A DNA stretch of 64,000 bases from Lachnospiraceae bacterium (GTDB lineage: Bacteria > Bacillota > Clostridia > Lachnospirales > Lachnospiraceae). Made by a program: the position numbers and the translations under genes. The first letter of the stretch is position 1; each line of letters opens with the position of its first letter. Location: the NCBI GenBank assembly GCA_910575275.1, contig CAJTEE010000004.1:270287-334286 (forward strand), in the 5' to 3' direction. Of the stretch, positions 1-9,088 are shown one piece after another. Below the pieces are notes generated by a model. That model saw only the letters and a program-made list of their open reading frames with translations. It had not been told where the DNA came from and did no database searches.

Positions 1-36
1 TTCTTCTCTGTTTGCAAATTTCAGTAGTTCGCTTAT
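1..36 (-). pseudogene. 5' end of an unidentified gene running off the left edge
   Basis: On the minus strand a purine-rich Shine-Dalgarno-like run (GGGAGGGGGA, near 44-53) precedes a frame reading S-E-L-L-K-F-A-N-R-E-E to the edge. The codon where a start is expected (34-36) reads ATA rather than ATG, so the gene may have lost its start. Another ATG at 52-54 is in frame, but it lies upstream of the purine run. Too short to identify. Confidence 0.2.
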
Positions 37-204
37 GATAAGTCCCCCTCCCATGGTTTGCCTTGCCCGCCAAAAGCCGGCAAATGCTGATTGATTGTCG
101 GCTCTATTATATCGTATTTCCTTCAGCAATGAAACAGGCTTTTCATGCTTTTTATTGCTTCCGGTATGAAATTGTTACGGTTCACTCTATTCTCAGCAAC
201 ATGA

Positions 205-1118
205 AATCTCTGGTTTCGTCTATCCCTTATCAAGTATGCCGACAAATTCGGTGTCTCTAAGGCGGCTATTAAGTATAAAACTAACCGGCAGTACGTCTAC
301 CGCTGGAAACGCCGCTATGACGACTCTATTGAGCCTCTTCGTGGTCTCTCCCGCAGGCCTCATCACCACCCTAACCAGCATACCCCCGGTGAAATCACTC
401 TGATCAAAAACATGCGTAGGCGCAACCCTTATGCCGAGCTTGTCATTTTCTGGGTCAAGCTCTCCCGGCGCGGCTACTCCCGCTCCATCACCAGTCTATA
501 CCGTTTCCTTGTAAGACAGGACATCATGGCTGTCCATCCGCCTAACCCCAAGTATGTCCAAAAGCCCTATGAGCAGATGGATCATCCGAGACAGCGCATC
601 CAGGTGGATGTGAAGTTCGTCCCTTCTGCCTGCCTTGTCAACAGCAGGGGCATTGGTAAGCATTTTTCCAGTATACCGCTATTGACGAATACTCCCAATG
701 GCGGTTCGTGGAGGCATTTGAGGAGCACAGTATGTATTCCTCCGCCATGTTCGTGGAGCATCTGGTGAAAGCGTTCCCAGCGCCCATCGAATGTATCCAG
801 ACAGGCAACGGGCCAGCGTTTACCAACCGTTTTACCAGCCACATGGATAAGCCCACACTTTTTGATGTGCATCTGGAACGGCACGGCATCCGGCACAAGC
901 TGATCCGGCCATACATGCCCCGGCACAACGGGAAAGTAGAGCGTAGCCACAGGAAGGATAATGAGCGGTTCTATGCCACACATAGTTTCTATTCCTTTGA
1001 GGACTTTGCAAAGCAGCTTAAGGAATACAGCCGCAGTGACTATAATAACTTTCCTATGAGACCACTGGGATGGAAAACGCCAAACCTGGTACTGAAACAT
1101 TATCTGGCCTCGGTGTAA
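205..1118 (+). pseudogene. Broken DDE (rve-type) insertion-sequence transposase
   Basis: Two plus-strand frames join into one IS3/IS481-like transposase: an N-terminal helix-turn-helix part (about 226-420), then an integrase catalytic core. The first catalytic Asp is seen in QVDVKFVP and the Glu region in HNGKVERSHRKDNE. The reading frame breaks near 660-668 at a T run (AAGCATTTTTCC), where one added T restores KHFFQYTAIDEYSQW. The usual TDNG motif of the second catalytic Asp reads TGNG, so the protein would be inactive even if the frame were mended. No in-frame start is evident before a stop at 202-204. Terminal inverted repeats were not convincing. Confidence 0.85.
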
Positions 1119-1168
1119 CATATGTTTGACAAACCTACAATTTTTGACTACGTCCGCTGGATACACAC

Positions 1169-1197
1169 TTGACTTTTTGTCGAACCGTTTATATAAT
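1169..1197 (+). promoter_or_regulatory. Sigma-A-type promoter of the PepSY protein gene
   Basis: TTGACT (1169-1174), a 17-base spacer and a perfect TATAAT (1192-1197), followed by a 60-base leader and a ribosome site (AAGAAAGGGG) before the ATG at 1258. It lies just past the IS remnant. Confidence 0.75.
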
Positions 1198-1257
1198 AAC
1201 CTTGTTATTATTACGCCTTACAATGGAAGGTCTCAAAGCAAGAAAGGGGTATTTGCT

Positions 1258-2049
1258 ATGAAAAAGGCGGAGTTTTGGAAAGGATTTGGCGTTGGCTTTA
1301 CGATGCTATTGTTACTCATATGCCTATGTATGACTGCCTTTGCGGCTTCCAAACGTACTATTGATGTAGAGGATGGCATTGGCATCTCTATCAATGGGGC
1401 AACCTTTATCCCGAGGGATGCCGCCGGAAATCAAGTTTCGGTCTTTATCTACAATGGAACTACCTATGCTCCTGTCCACGCTATTGGAGAAGCTATGGGG
1501 CTGGATGTCAAGTTTGACTCGGTTAATCGAATGGTTCAGCTTACCACACAGGATCGTTTGCTTGCTCAAAGCGGGGCTTCTGGCTCCTATATAAGTGCGG
1601 ATCGGGCCAAAGAAATTGCCTTGACGGACGCTGGCCTAAAAGAAGGAAATGCTGTGTTCCTGAAGGGCAAATTGGAGCGGGCTGACGGACGGTATCAATA
1701 TGATGTAGAATTTTATAGTGGCACGACAGAATATGACTATGAGATTGATGCCATCACAGGGAAGATTCTCAGTGCAGGTCGGGAATTAGACGATTTTATT
1801 GTCCCCGTAGACACCCCTGACGGTTCTGCTGGTAACGGAATAATTTCTGCGGATCGAGCCAAGGAGATCACCTTGGCAGATGCCGGAATCAATGCGAATG
1901 ATGCAGTTTTCAAAAAGGTCAAATTAGACCGGGACGATGGTCGGCAGGAATACGAAGTGGAGTTTTATGCTGGCTCTATGGAGTACGAGTATGAAGTCAA
2001 TGCCGAGACAGGGAGCATCATCAGCCGAGATATAGAATCGCGCAACTGA
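1258..2049 (+). CDS. Secreted protein with stalk-like N-domain and two PepSY domains
   Basis: A 263-residue protein. The start at 1258 is chosen because a clear ribosome site (AAAGGGG) precedes it and the product then opens with MKKAEFWKGF and a hydrophobic signal or anchor segment ending in TAFAASK. Residues about 40-105 resemble the copper-amine-oxidase N-terminal-like stalk domain (IYNGTTYAPVHAIGEAMG). Two PepSY-type repeats follow, each starting ISADRAKEI(A/T)L and ending in a YDYEIDA or YEYEVNA strand; the repeats are plainly homologous. PepSY domains in secreted proteins are often linked to peptidase inhibition or envelope roles, but the target here is unknown. The gene has its own promoter and ends at a hairpin. 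It appears intact amid mobile-element debris. Confidence 0.85.
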   Translation: MKKAEFWKGFGVGFTMLLLLICLCMTAFAASKRTIDVEDGIGISINGATFIPRDAAGNQVSVFIYNGTTYAPVHAIGEAMGLDVKFDSVNRMVQLTTQDRLLAQSGASGSYISADRAKEIALTDAGLKEGNAVFLKGKLERADGRYQYDVEFYSGTTEYDYEIDAITGKILSAGRELDDFIVPVDTPDGSAGNGIISADRAKEITLADAGINANDAVFKKVKLDRDDGRQEYEVEFYAGSMEYEYEVNAETGSIISRDIESRN

Positions 2050-2064
2050 ACATTTGTGCTTGTA

Positions 2065-2091
2065 GGGGCAGTGCTTTATAGGCACTGCCCC
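2065..2091 (+). terminator. Hairpin after the PepSY gene
   Basis: A 10-bp perfect stem (GGGGCAGTGC, 2065-2074, with GCACTGCCCC, 2082-2091) and a 7-base loop. It is followed only by TTCTC, so it is a weak intrinsic terminator by T-tract but well placed 15 bases after the stop codon. Confidence 0.5.
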
Positions 2092-2124
2092 TTCTCGGTG
2101 AAATCCCCCTTGCCAAACCTTCTC

Positions 2125-2211
2125 TTGGTTGCTGATGGAATTACTCTCACCTTGAAGTTCATCTTCACGGGAGAGCCTCTCGTATAGCGGGGTAATCTTA
2201 GTTTTCGTCAT
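2125..2211 (-). pseudogene. N-terminal stub of a large serine recombinase
   Basis: From an ATG at 2211 with a good ribosome site (GAGGAGGCAGACGCT) the minus strand reads MTKTKITPLYERLSREDE, LQGESNSI and SNQ. This is the characteristic start of TnpX/Tn4451-type large serine recombinases, with the catalytic Ser region YERLSR-DDE-like. After about 29 codons the similarity stops and the frame runs into antisense of the PepSY gene, so only the catalytic N-terminus survives. It is a marker of a lost integrative element. Confidence 0.75.
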
Positions 2212-2280
2212 AGCGTCTGCCTCCTCGTATTACTCAAATACCTATGCGGATATATTCTGCATGGGTTCTTGTTGTGATAG

Positions 2281-2303
2281 CCCCCTACTGGGAAGAAAGG
2301 GGG
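2281..2303 (+). promoter_or_regulatory. Hairpin that can sequester the ribosome site of the sigma-like ORF
   Basis: CCCCCT (2281-2286) pairs with AGGGGG (2298-2303). The right arm overlaps the Shine-Dalgarno sequence (AAAGGGGGTGA) ten bases before the ATG at 2313. The same arrangement precedes the second sigma-like remnant at 11515. Confidence 0.45.
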
Positions 2304-2312
2304 TGAGAGAAA

Positions 2313-2770
2313 ATGAGATATTCTGAACAGTTCATGGAGCATATAGAATATGCGTTTCATGCTTTCTGTAAGATTGTCCTGCGCCATGAAGCAATCAATG
2401 CATGGCGGGATTTGAAGCGGAAAGGAGAACGGGAAGTATCCCTTGACTACCTAATGTCGGAAAGATATTTTGAACCGTCTGCTATGGACAGCTACTTCGA
2501 AAAGCAGGACAAGCCGACGGTATTTCTTGTGTTGGGAAAGGAAGTTATCGTTGATGATGAACGGTTAGCAACAGCATTATCAAGATTGCCGAAATTGCGT
2601 CGGGAAGCCTTGCTATTGTATTATTTTGTCGGCTATCGTGATGAAGCAATCGGCAGATTGTACGGGCGTTGCAGAAGTACAATAAATAGTCGGAGAATGT
2701 TGCACTGAAACAGTTGCGGAAAGAATGGGAGAGATTGGAACATGAGGAACAAAAAATTGATACCTTTTGA
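2313..2770 (+). pseudogene. Conjugative-element sigma-70-like regulator, frameshifted
   Basis: The frame from 2313 encodes the small sigma-70-region-4-like protein carried by Tn916/CTn-type elements (LPKLRREALLLYYFVGY, then DEAIGRLYGRCRSTINSRR). A one-base loss near 2693-2697 ends the frame early at MLH. Continuing in the next frame gives NVALKQLRKEWERLEHEE and a stop at 2768-2770, which restores the family's usual C-terminus. The region-4 helices are complete, but the frameshift removes the last 25 or so residues. The next gene overlaps its true 3' end, as is usual in these elements. Confidence 0.8.
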
Positions 2771-2872
2771 GGTAATCGAAAAAGCCGTTGTCGGAGAGCC
2801 GGAAGCGGTAGACGCAGTATTGCGGCACTACACCGCACACATCAAATACCTGTCTATGTATAGGGGGCATAT
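2742..2872 (+). pseudogene. Helix-turn-helix mobile-element protein, 3' truncated
   Basis: Reads MRNKKLIPFEVIEKAV, then GEPEAVDAVLRHY and HIKYLSMYRGHIN. This is the start of the short helix-turn-helix protein that normally follows the sigma-like gene in conjugative transposons. Family homology stops at about 2872 and foreign codons run to a TAG at 2913-2915. The truncation point is exactly where a minus-strand gene remnant ends. Confidence 0.7.
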
Positions 2873-3036
2873 CAACCATCTCCACCTATGCCTAAAACAT
2901 TCGCCTTTGCGTTAGCCGCCTTTTGATTAATTTCGTTAAGTTTTTGAGTCTCTTCTTCATACACATATCCGTCTATTGCGGAAATGTAATCGTCCAATAG
3001 TTTCCTGTTAATGTAAAGAAAATTTCGCAATTTCAT
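2873..3036 (-). pseudogene. N-terminus of a DUF6414-like protein, truncated
   Basis: From the ATG at 3034-3036 the minus strand reads MKLRNFLYINRKLLDDYISA and continues through a glutamate-rich helix to LGIGGDG. The opening resembles the DUF6414 family (typically MKLREFLYLD-ERLVDQYLSQLEG). The frame stops at 2872-2874, where the convergent helix-turn-helix remnant also ends, so both genes were cut at one breakpoint. The function of the family is unknown. Confidence 0.55.
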
Positions 3037-3102
3037 TTGTGCTATTTACCGTCCTTTCCTAATTTCTTTTATTATAACATAAGCATCTACTCATAGCTAT
3101 TA

Positions 3103-3143
3103 AAAATCAGTATACTACTCGCCTTGAATAGCATACTGATTTT
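3103..3143. other. Intergenic inverted repeat
   Basis: AAAATCAGTAT (3103-3113) and ATACTGATTTT (3133-3143) form an 11-bp perfect stem with a 19-base loop. It lies between the DUF6414 remnant and the exporter operon's 3' end. A second stem (CGACGGC with GCCGTCG) lies at about 3213-3237. Both could be terminators or footprints of a lost element. Confidence 0.4.
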
Positions 3144-3276
3144 AATTGCACCCTGTATGACAGCTACCCTATTTCAATTTGTTGGTTGATACTGTTTTAT
3201 GAGTAACCATCATACGACGGCTTTTTTCTTTTGCCGTCGCACGGCAGATTGCTTTTTTATTCAGTTAATGGAATGG

Positions 3277-3963
3277 TTATGCAATTATTCCGTCACTCAC
3301 TGTAATAATCCGGCTGCTGCTTTTTGCAGCTTCCGGCGAATGAGTAACCATGATAATTGTCTGTCTGCTTTCCCGGTTGATCTCCTGCAACAAATTCATA
3401 ATGTCTGCCCCGGTACGGCTGTCAAGGTTTCCTGTTGGCTCGTCAGCAAGCAAAATTTGGGGCTTGCCGATCAATGCGCGGGCGATTGCAACACGCTGTT
3501 GCTGCCCGCCGGACAACTCGCGGGGCGTGTGTTTTCTCCTGTCAGATAAGCCGACAACCTCTAAAATTTCACCAAGCTCATTTTTATAGTCACGCATTTT
3601 CTTTCCGTCCAACAAAAGCGGGAGCATGATATTTTCCTCTACGTTCAAGTTTGGGATAAGATTATAGAACTGGAATACAAAGCCTATATTCTGCCGCCTT
3701 ATCCGGCTCATTTTTTCATCACCCAGCTTCGATATATCTATGCCATTGAGAAAGACAGCTCCACTTGTAGGCGTATCAAGACCGCCAAGAATATAAAGCA
3801 AGGTACTTTTACCGGAACCGGATTGCCCCATGATAGAAACAAATTCTCCTTGCGAAACTTTCAAAGATATGCTTTTCAATACCCTTGTTCTGGTATCGCC
3901 AAGCTGAAAGTCTTTTACAATGCTTTTCACCTCAATAACGATTTTTTCTGTTAATTCTCTCAT
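3277..3963 (-). CDS. ABC exporter ATPase of the MacB/LolD/FtsE type
   Basis: A 228-residue nucleotide-binding subunit. Walker A is GQSGSGKST, the Q-loop is FVFQFYNLIPNL, the signature is LSGGQQQR and Walker B is ILLADEPTGNLDS; a switch His follows in VTHSPEAA. An ATG seven codons upstream is rejected because the ribosome site AGGAGG lies inside that extension and correctly positions the ATG at 3963. It is the last gene of a minus-strand operon with the FtsX permease, FMN-binding protein and two-component system. It probably powers extrusion or mechanotransmission of an envelope substrate such as a peptide; the substrate cannot be read from sequence. Confidence 0.92.
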   Translation of the reverse strand: MRELTEKIVIEVKSIVKDFQLGDTRTRVLKSISLKVSQGEFVSIMGQSGSGKSTLLYILGGLDTPTSGAVFLNGIDISKLGDEKMSRIRRQNIGFVFQFYNLIPNLNVEENIMLPLLLDGKKMRDYKNELGEILEVVGLSDRRKHTPRELSGGQQQRVAIARALIGKPQILLADEPTGNLDSRTGADIMNLLQEINRESRQTIIMVTHSPEAAKSSSRIITVSDGIIA

Positions 3964-3976
3964 GTGATAATGCCTC

Positions 3977-6454
3977 CTATTCAAATTTAATTTCTTCTAT
4001 CAGTTTCATATTACGACTTTTAATGAATGGTACGACGGAACCTAACAGCGTAATGAAAATCCCTAATCCCCCTGCGGCAAGAAACGTCCATAAATCCAGT
4101 TCCGGCAGCATGGAGATTTTGGGAGCTGCCACAAGGAAAATTGTCTGAATTTCCATGTAGGAAACAAAAATAGCGATTACTGCACCGATAAGCCCGATCG
4201 ATGCGCCCTCTATCAATGTCATCTTCCTGTTTTGGCGGTTGGATAGACCAATGGATTTATACATGGCAATCGTGCGCCGTTTCTGCATATAGTTAATCAA
4301 AAGATTGTTGATCACACCGACGGTTGCAAGCAGCAGGATAAAATAGGTCATGGTGTGCATTGGTTCTAAAAATGCGCCAACGGTTGAAAGTGCGTCTGAA
4401 TTAAATTCCTCTACGGTGCGGCTCCAATTTGATGTTTCCCCAAATAAAGCCCGTATCTGTACCATGATTGCGTCGGGGTCTGCGGCTGTATAAGCTAAGA
4501 AGTCATAGACTGTTGCTCCAAAGTGTGAAACAGCGCAGTAAGCGGGGATAACAGCTTCTACATCCGTTGCCCTTGATTTGAAACTGCCAGCAATGGTATA
4601 AGGAATTTCCTCTGTTCCATTTGAGAGAAGTATTTCGTCCCCAACCAAAAAGCCGGTACGTTGTAAACAATCCTCGCTTAAAATGACAGCGTGTTCTTTG
4701 TGCTCAAAGGAAGCAGCAGCCTGTTCCAATAAGCCTTTATCTGTAAATTTTAGAGCCAGCATGGAACTATACCACTCCAAATTGTCTGTACCCTCTAAAC
4801 GGGAAAATGTGATACCTCCTGTTTTTATCGTATTTTCAAATACATAGACAGCAAGTACCTTTTCAATCCCCTCCATTTCTTCCACCCGTTCCACAAATTC
4901 CGGCTCCATACGTCCGTCTGCAAACCCTTGAAGTTCTGCGCCATGAAAAACGTCGCTGATATAGGTTGTTACAAAATTTCCCACAACGCTGATCGCAATA
5001 ATCGCGGATATGCTTATAAACAGCAGAGTTATGTTTTGTGTAGTGTTTTTGTTATCTTTCATGTTACGGGCGGCTATCCTGCCCTCGTTTCCGGCTATCG
5101 CTCCATAAAAGCGTTCAAAAACTCCGCTTAAAATATTGGTAAAAATCGGTATTACAAGGATTGTCGCCGCAATAAGTCCCAGCAGAGAAAAGCCGCCTGC
5201 AAGATAGAGCATATTTCCCGATGCAAGGTGCGGCAAAAATACTGATATGGCAAATAGAATGGTTCCAATTCCAACAATCAGCGGGTGCGGGATATGACGT
5301 TCCTCCACTGTGCCTAAAACAACATCTTTTATCGGCAGACGGCTTGCCCTGCGGACTGGCAGCCATGCAGAAAGTAACGATATGGTGACTGCAACGGTAA
5401 AAGAAAGGAAAACGCCGGGGAGAGAAATAATAACAGGAATTTCTATTCCCTGTGAAAGTGTCTTTCCCATTCCCTGTAAAATAGCTTTTAATACGAAGAT
5501 ACCAACAGGAATACCGATCAGCCCACCTATGCAACCGTAAAATAGGCTTTCCAAAAGCAGAATACGGGTTACGGCTTTTTTCGTTGCGCCTATACTGCGG
5601 AATGTGCCTATGATCGGCAAACGGTCTAAGGTAATGACCTTATAGCTGCTATAAATGATGAAAACGCTCATAGTCAGTGAAAAAAAGCTGATAAGGAAAA
5701 ACGGCATAGATTTCTGTCTTGCGTCGGCGGCGATCTGCACTTCATTGACAATCTCTGATACCCGGTATTTTTCTGTATCAAGGGCATTTCGCAATTCAGA
5801 GACTAAATCGTTTGTAGTGGTATGCCCGGCGGCTTCGATCAGAATTTCACTGTAACCGTTGTCTTGCCCCAAAATCTCTTTTAAGGTTTCCAAAGGTAAA
5901 AGGGCGGTCGCTCCCCTTGTATGGCGCAGGAAAACCGTATCATAAGCGGCGATTTCCAGCACTTCAAAATCTATGGGCGAACCGCCTATCTGTAAGGTGA
6001 TAGTATCGCCTTTTTCTATGCCATACTTTGATGTAAACCTGTCTGGCAGAATAATCTGATAGCCCACAAAGTTCGTTATTTCACCGCCATTTCGCAGACG
6101 CGGCTTGTTGATCTGATTTAATGTGTCCATATCAGCGGCAAGCAGATCAACGGTTTCGTAATATCCGTTTTCATGGTAAAGGGAAGTTCCCTCTAATATC
6201 CCGGCTTTTATCCGTATGACAGGCAGGGTGGGAATATCCTCTGCATAAATGCCGCCCGTCACATTCTGCACGGAAACAGTGGCACTCCCCGCCATACCAC
6301 GCGCCATTTTACGCTGTGCGCTTTCATAAGACACCCCAATAGAAAAGGATACAAACAGCAGCATAGCGGACAGAAGTATTGACAGGAGCATAACGGCGGT
6401 TCTTACCTTGCGTTCCTGTATGTTTGTTAAGATATACTTTAGAATGATTTTCAA
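3977..6454 (-). CDS. FtsX-like ABC permease with two permease domains
   Basis: An 825-residue membrane protein with an N-terminal transmembrane helix (residues about 17-38), a large extracytoplasmic domain and two FtsX domains, one in the middle (helices near 250-380) and one at the C-terminus (near 690-825). This is the layout of MacB/BceB-like permeases that act with a separate ATPase. The matching ATPase starts 14 bases downstream. Upstream are an FMN-binding lipoprotein-like gene and a histidine kinase/response regulator pair. That context is typical of peptide-sensing or detoxifying modules of gut Firmicutes. No frameshift or lesion was seen. Confidence 0.9.
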   Translation of the reverse strand: MKIILKYILTNIQERKVRTAVMLLSILLSAMLLFVSFSIGVSYESAQRKMARGMAGSATVSVQNVTGGIYAEDIPTLPVIRIKAGILEGTSLYHENGYYETVDLLAADMDTLNQINKPRLRNGGEITNFVGYQIILPDRFTSKYGIEKGDTITLQIGGSPIDFEVLEIAAYDTVFLRHTRGATALLPLETLKEILGQDNGYSEILIEAAGHTTTNDLVSELRNALDTEKYRVSEIVNEVQIAADARQKSMPFFLISFFSLTMSVFIIYSSYKVITLDRLPIIGTFRSIGATKKAVTRILLLESLFYGCIGGLIGIPVGIFVLKAILQGMGKTLSQGIEIPVIISLPGVFLSFTVAVTISLLSAWLPVRRASRLPIKDVVLGTVEERHIPHPLIVGIGTILFAISVFLPHLASGNMLYLAGGFSLLGLIAATILVIPIFTNILSGVFERFYGAIAGNEGRIAARNMKDNKNTTQNITLLFISISAIIAISVVGNFVTTYISDVFHGAELQGFADGRMEPEFVERVEEMEGIEKVLAVYVFENTIKTGGITFSRLEGTDNLEWYSSMLALKFTDKGLLEQAAASFEHKEHAVILSEDCLQRTGFLVGDEILLSNGTEEIPYTIAGSFKSRATDVEAVIPAYCAVSHFGATVYDFLAYTAADPDAIMVQIRALFGETSNWSRTVEEFNSDALSTVGAFLEPMHTMTYFILLLATVGVINNLLINYMQKRRTIAMYKSIGLSNRQNRKMTLIEGASIGLIGAVIAIFVSYMEIQTIFLVAAPKISMLPELDLWTFLAAGGLGIFITLLGSVVPFIKSRNMKLIEEIKFE

Positions 6455-6476
6455 ATTTACACCTGCTTTCTATGCG

Positions 6477-6848
6477 CTATTTCAACGCATTGTCGATTGC
6501 TTTCAAAACGGTATCGCTGGTAAATGTTGCGCCGGATATTGCGTCAACTTCCAATGTCTGTCCGGCACATACTTCTCCGGCAATCCTTTCAGCTTGTCCC
6601 ATGTAAGAAGCCTTATGTTCTAATACTTCAATATCCGTTATTTCATGGTTTTGTACACGGACTTTAACAACGGCTATTAAAATTTTGTTTTGGCATACGC
6701 CTATATACTCACCATCTGCCACTGTGTTTAAGTCCACCATGCCAATCTCCAAAGCCTGCGGGCGCAGCAGCAGGGCGAAAACGGCAAAGCACAAAAAAGC
6801 TGTAACCAATATAGCTGCCAAAAATGGAAATACCTTTTTTATGTTCAT
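6477..6848 (-). CDS. Membrane-anchored FMN-binding domain protein
   Basis: A 123-residue protein with one N-terminal transmembrane helix (residues about 8-30) and an FMN-binding domain of the RnfG/NqrC type (PF04205). The SGATFTSD motif near the C-terminus is where RnfG/NqrC carry FMN covalently on Thr. It lies between the histidine kinase and the permease in the same operon, facing the cell exterior by topology. It may supply an extracytoplasmic redox step; its link to the exporter is inferred only from position. Confidence 0.85.
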   Translation of the reverse strand: MNIKKVFPFLAAILVTAFLCFAVFALLLRPQALEIGMVDLNTVADGEYIGVCQNKILIAVVKVRVQNHEITDIEVLEHKASYMGQAERIAGEVCAGQTLEVDAISGATFTSDTVLKAIDNALK

Positions 6849-6949
6849 GTTCCACCTCCTTACCTGTAATCAAAAAAGGTTGACCGTCACTACATTTCAC
6901 ATAGTAGATGGTCAACCTTAATCTCATTTTCATTCTATCTTAATTAACC

Positions 6950-8383
6950 TTAAATGCCGGGAAAGCGGATAAGAAAAGCGGTTCCGGCTCCGGGACTGCT
7001 GGTAACAGAAATTGTACCTCCATGAAGTTCTATAATGCTTTTTGCAATCGCCAGCCCCAAGCCTGTTCCTTCGGACTTGCTCTCTGTATTTGTTCCTCTA
7101 TAATAGCGATCAAATAATTGGTCTGTTTCTTCCGCACTCATACCTTTTCCGTTGTCTGATAGGTTTATATTCAGCCAACAATCAGAAACGGAAATTTGCA
7201 CGGTTACTTCCGTATCTTTGCCGCCATGCACAAAAGCATTGATAATCAGATTTTGAAATGTCCGTGTGAAAAGTTTTTTATCAAACGAAAATATAGCCGT
7301 TTCGTCTGTTATATTTTCGCTACACTGAAATGCAATCGTGCGTTCCTCGTAATCGGGGCGGTTCAGAATGTCAATGGATAATTCTCGTAAAAAGCGGACA
7401 ATGTTCTGTTCCTGCCTGTTGATCGGAAGCATATCATTTTCTAATTGCCATGTTAATTTTAAGTCGTCAATCAGATTTTCCATATATGCCGCGTTTTTTA
7501 GCATTATTTCTGCATACCGCTTACATTGGGGGATTGTCTTTTCTGTATCATCACATAAAATCTCCGCATATCCTTTTATCGGGGACAAAGGAGTTTTTAA
7601 GTCATGGGTAATATTAGAAATCCATTCCCGGCGTAGGTTTTCTGTTTTTTCACGCAGACGATCACTCGCCCTTACTTCCCCGTCCAATTCATTCAGACTT
7701 TTTATCAAATCTCGAAATGCGCCTTTTTCTTTGGCGGGCAGATAGCAGCGTCCCGAAATATCCCGAATGGAAGCGGATAATCTGCTGGTCGCTTTTGTTA
7801 CCAATAGTCCATAGCCCAATCCTAAGAAAAGGACGATTACTAATAAAATGCCGATAATGAAAATGATTACCTTTTTCCCGCCTGCAAACCGTTCTCCGTT
7901 TAAATACATGGTTACTTTTTGAATGTTCATAGGGAAATACAGAACATAGGCATAGTCTTTTTCGTTTCCTGTTATGACACCAATAAAAGCAGTCATATCT
8001 TCCGGGCTTGTATTGTCAAAGTGTCCCGTCTGATAAAGCTGTAAAAGGTCGGTATTAGAATAATAGTCCTGTGCGTTATTTGGTTTTTGATACGCATATA
8101 CTTCATTTCCGGCAGCGTCCAGAATTTGCAGCCCTACATGGGTTTCCTGTAATAATTCAAGCCCTGTCTGTTTTATTTTAGGGGTGTCGTTTACGAAAAC
8201 AATGTATTTTGAAAAATCCTGTGTAAAAATTTTAGGCTGGTCGCTACGGATATTTTTACCGTTTGGATTTGTCGCAGTAATCAGCATTGCAAAAAGGCAA
8301 CACACGGCAATGAGGGTTCCTAAAAGTGATAAGAAAAATATCAAATAAATATGAAAGGTGGTACGGTAGCCGGATTGCTTCAT
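6950..8383 (-). CDS. Sensor histidine kinase
   Basis: A 477-residue kinase with two transmembrane helices (about 14-36 and 171-192) bracketing an extracytoplasmic sensor of roughly 130 residues. The H box is NITHDLKTPLSPIKGY. The ATPase shows N (NLIINAFVHGG), G1 (SDNGKGMS) and G2 (EGTGLGLAIAKS) boxes. It abuts the response-regulator gene (stop and start one base apart) and presumably phosphorylates it. It belongs to the family that often controls adjacent FtsX/ATPase exporters. Confidence 0.92.
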   Translation of the reverse strand: MKQSGYRTTFHIYLIFFLSLLGTLIAVCCLFAMLITATNPNGKNIRSDQPKIFTQDFSKYIVFVNDTPKIKQTGLELLQETHVGLQILDAAGNEVYAYQKPNNAQDYYSNTDLLQLYQTGHFDNTSPEDMTAFIGVITGNEKDYAYVLYFPMNIQKVTMYLNGERFAGGKKVIIFIIGILLVIVLFLGLGYGLLVTKATSRLSASIRDISGRCYLPAKEKGAFRDLIKSLNELDGEVRASDRLREKTENLRREWISNITHDLKTPLSPIKGYAEILCDDTEKTIPQCKRYAEIMLKNAAYMENLIDDLKLTWQLENDMLPINRQEQNIVRFLRELSIDILNRPDYEERTIAFQCSENITDETAIFSFDKKLFTRTFQNLIINAFVHGGKDTEVTVQISVSDCWLNINLSDNGKGMSAEETDQLFDRYYRGTNTESKSEGTGLGLAIAKSIIELHGGTISVTSSPGAGTAFLIRFPGI

Positions 8384-9088
8384 TTAATCAGTCCTTTTCT
8401 TTAATTTGTAGCCCAAGCCTTTTATCGTAATCAGTTGCTTTGGAGCAGACGGAGTATCCTCAATCTTTTCTCTGATATGTCGGATATGTACCATGATCGT
8501 ATTATCACAAATGCAACTGTATTCTCCCCATACCTGTTCGTACAGCCGTTCTTTGCTGATGATCTTATCTGCATTTTCCATGAGATAGGATAATAATAAA
8601 AATTCACGCCCTGTCAGTTCGATTTCCTGTCCTCGTTTATAAATCCGGCAGCTTTCCTTATCAAGTGTAAGGGAGCCAACAGCCAGTAAATCATTCAGAC
8701 TTTTGCTTTTGTCAGATTGGTATTGCTGGCGGCGAAGCTGCGCTTTGATACGGTAAACAATTTCCCGTGGGCTGAAAGGCTTTGTAATGTAATCATCACC
8801 CCCACTGGAAAGCCCAAGTATCTTGTCAATATCATCATTCCTTGAAGATAGGAACAGGATAGAACAAATTGAAAATTCCCGTATCTGTTTACATACCTCG
8901 ATCCCGTCAATATCCGGCAGCATAATATCCAATACAATCACGTCCGGCTGGTATTCCCTGCATATCTGAACTGCGTCCTTTCCTGTGTATGCTTTTTGAA
9001 TATCTACAAAGTTGTCTTGACGTAATGCTTCCTCTATCAGATCAGAAATATCTTTTTCGTCGTCTACTAATAATATTTTACTATTCAT
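8384..9088 (-). CDS. OmpR-family response regulator
   Basis: A receiver domain (acidic pocket LLVDDEKD, phosphorylated Asp in VIVLDIMLPD, Lys in YITKPFSPRE) followed by a winged-helix DNA-binding domain (LTGREFLLLSYLMENADKII through IRHIREKIEDTP). The ATG at 9088 is preferred to an in-frame GTG at 9097 because AAGGCGGTG then serves as ribosome site. It overlaps the end of the upstream helix-turn-helix gene by eight bases, so the two are translationally coupled. It likely regulates this operon. Confidence 0.92.
   Translation of the reverse strand: MNSKILLVDDEKDISDLIEEALRQDNFVDIQKAYTGKDAVQICREYQPDVIVLDIMLPDIDGIEVCKQIREFSICSILFLSSRNDDIDKILGLSSGGDDYITKPFSPREIVYRIKAQLRRQQYQSDKSKSLNDLLAVGSLTLDKESCRIYKRGQEIELTGREFLLLSYLMENADKIISKERLYEQVWGEYSCICDNTIMVHIRHIREKIEDTPSAPKQLITIKGLGYKLKKRTD

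Noticed and set aside
582..1166. Long minus-strand frame opposite the transposase
   Set aside because: It is the antisense shadow of the IS catalytic domain; no ribosome site and no domain.
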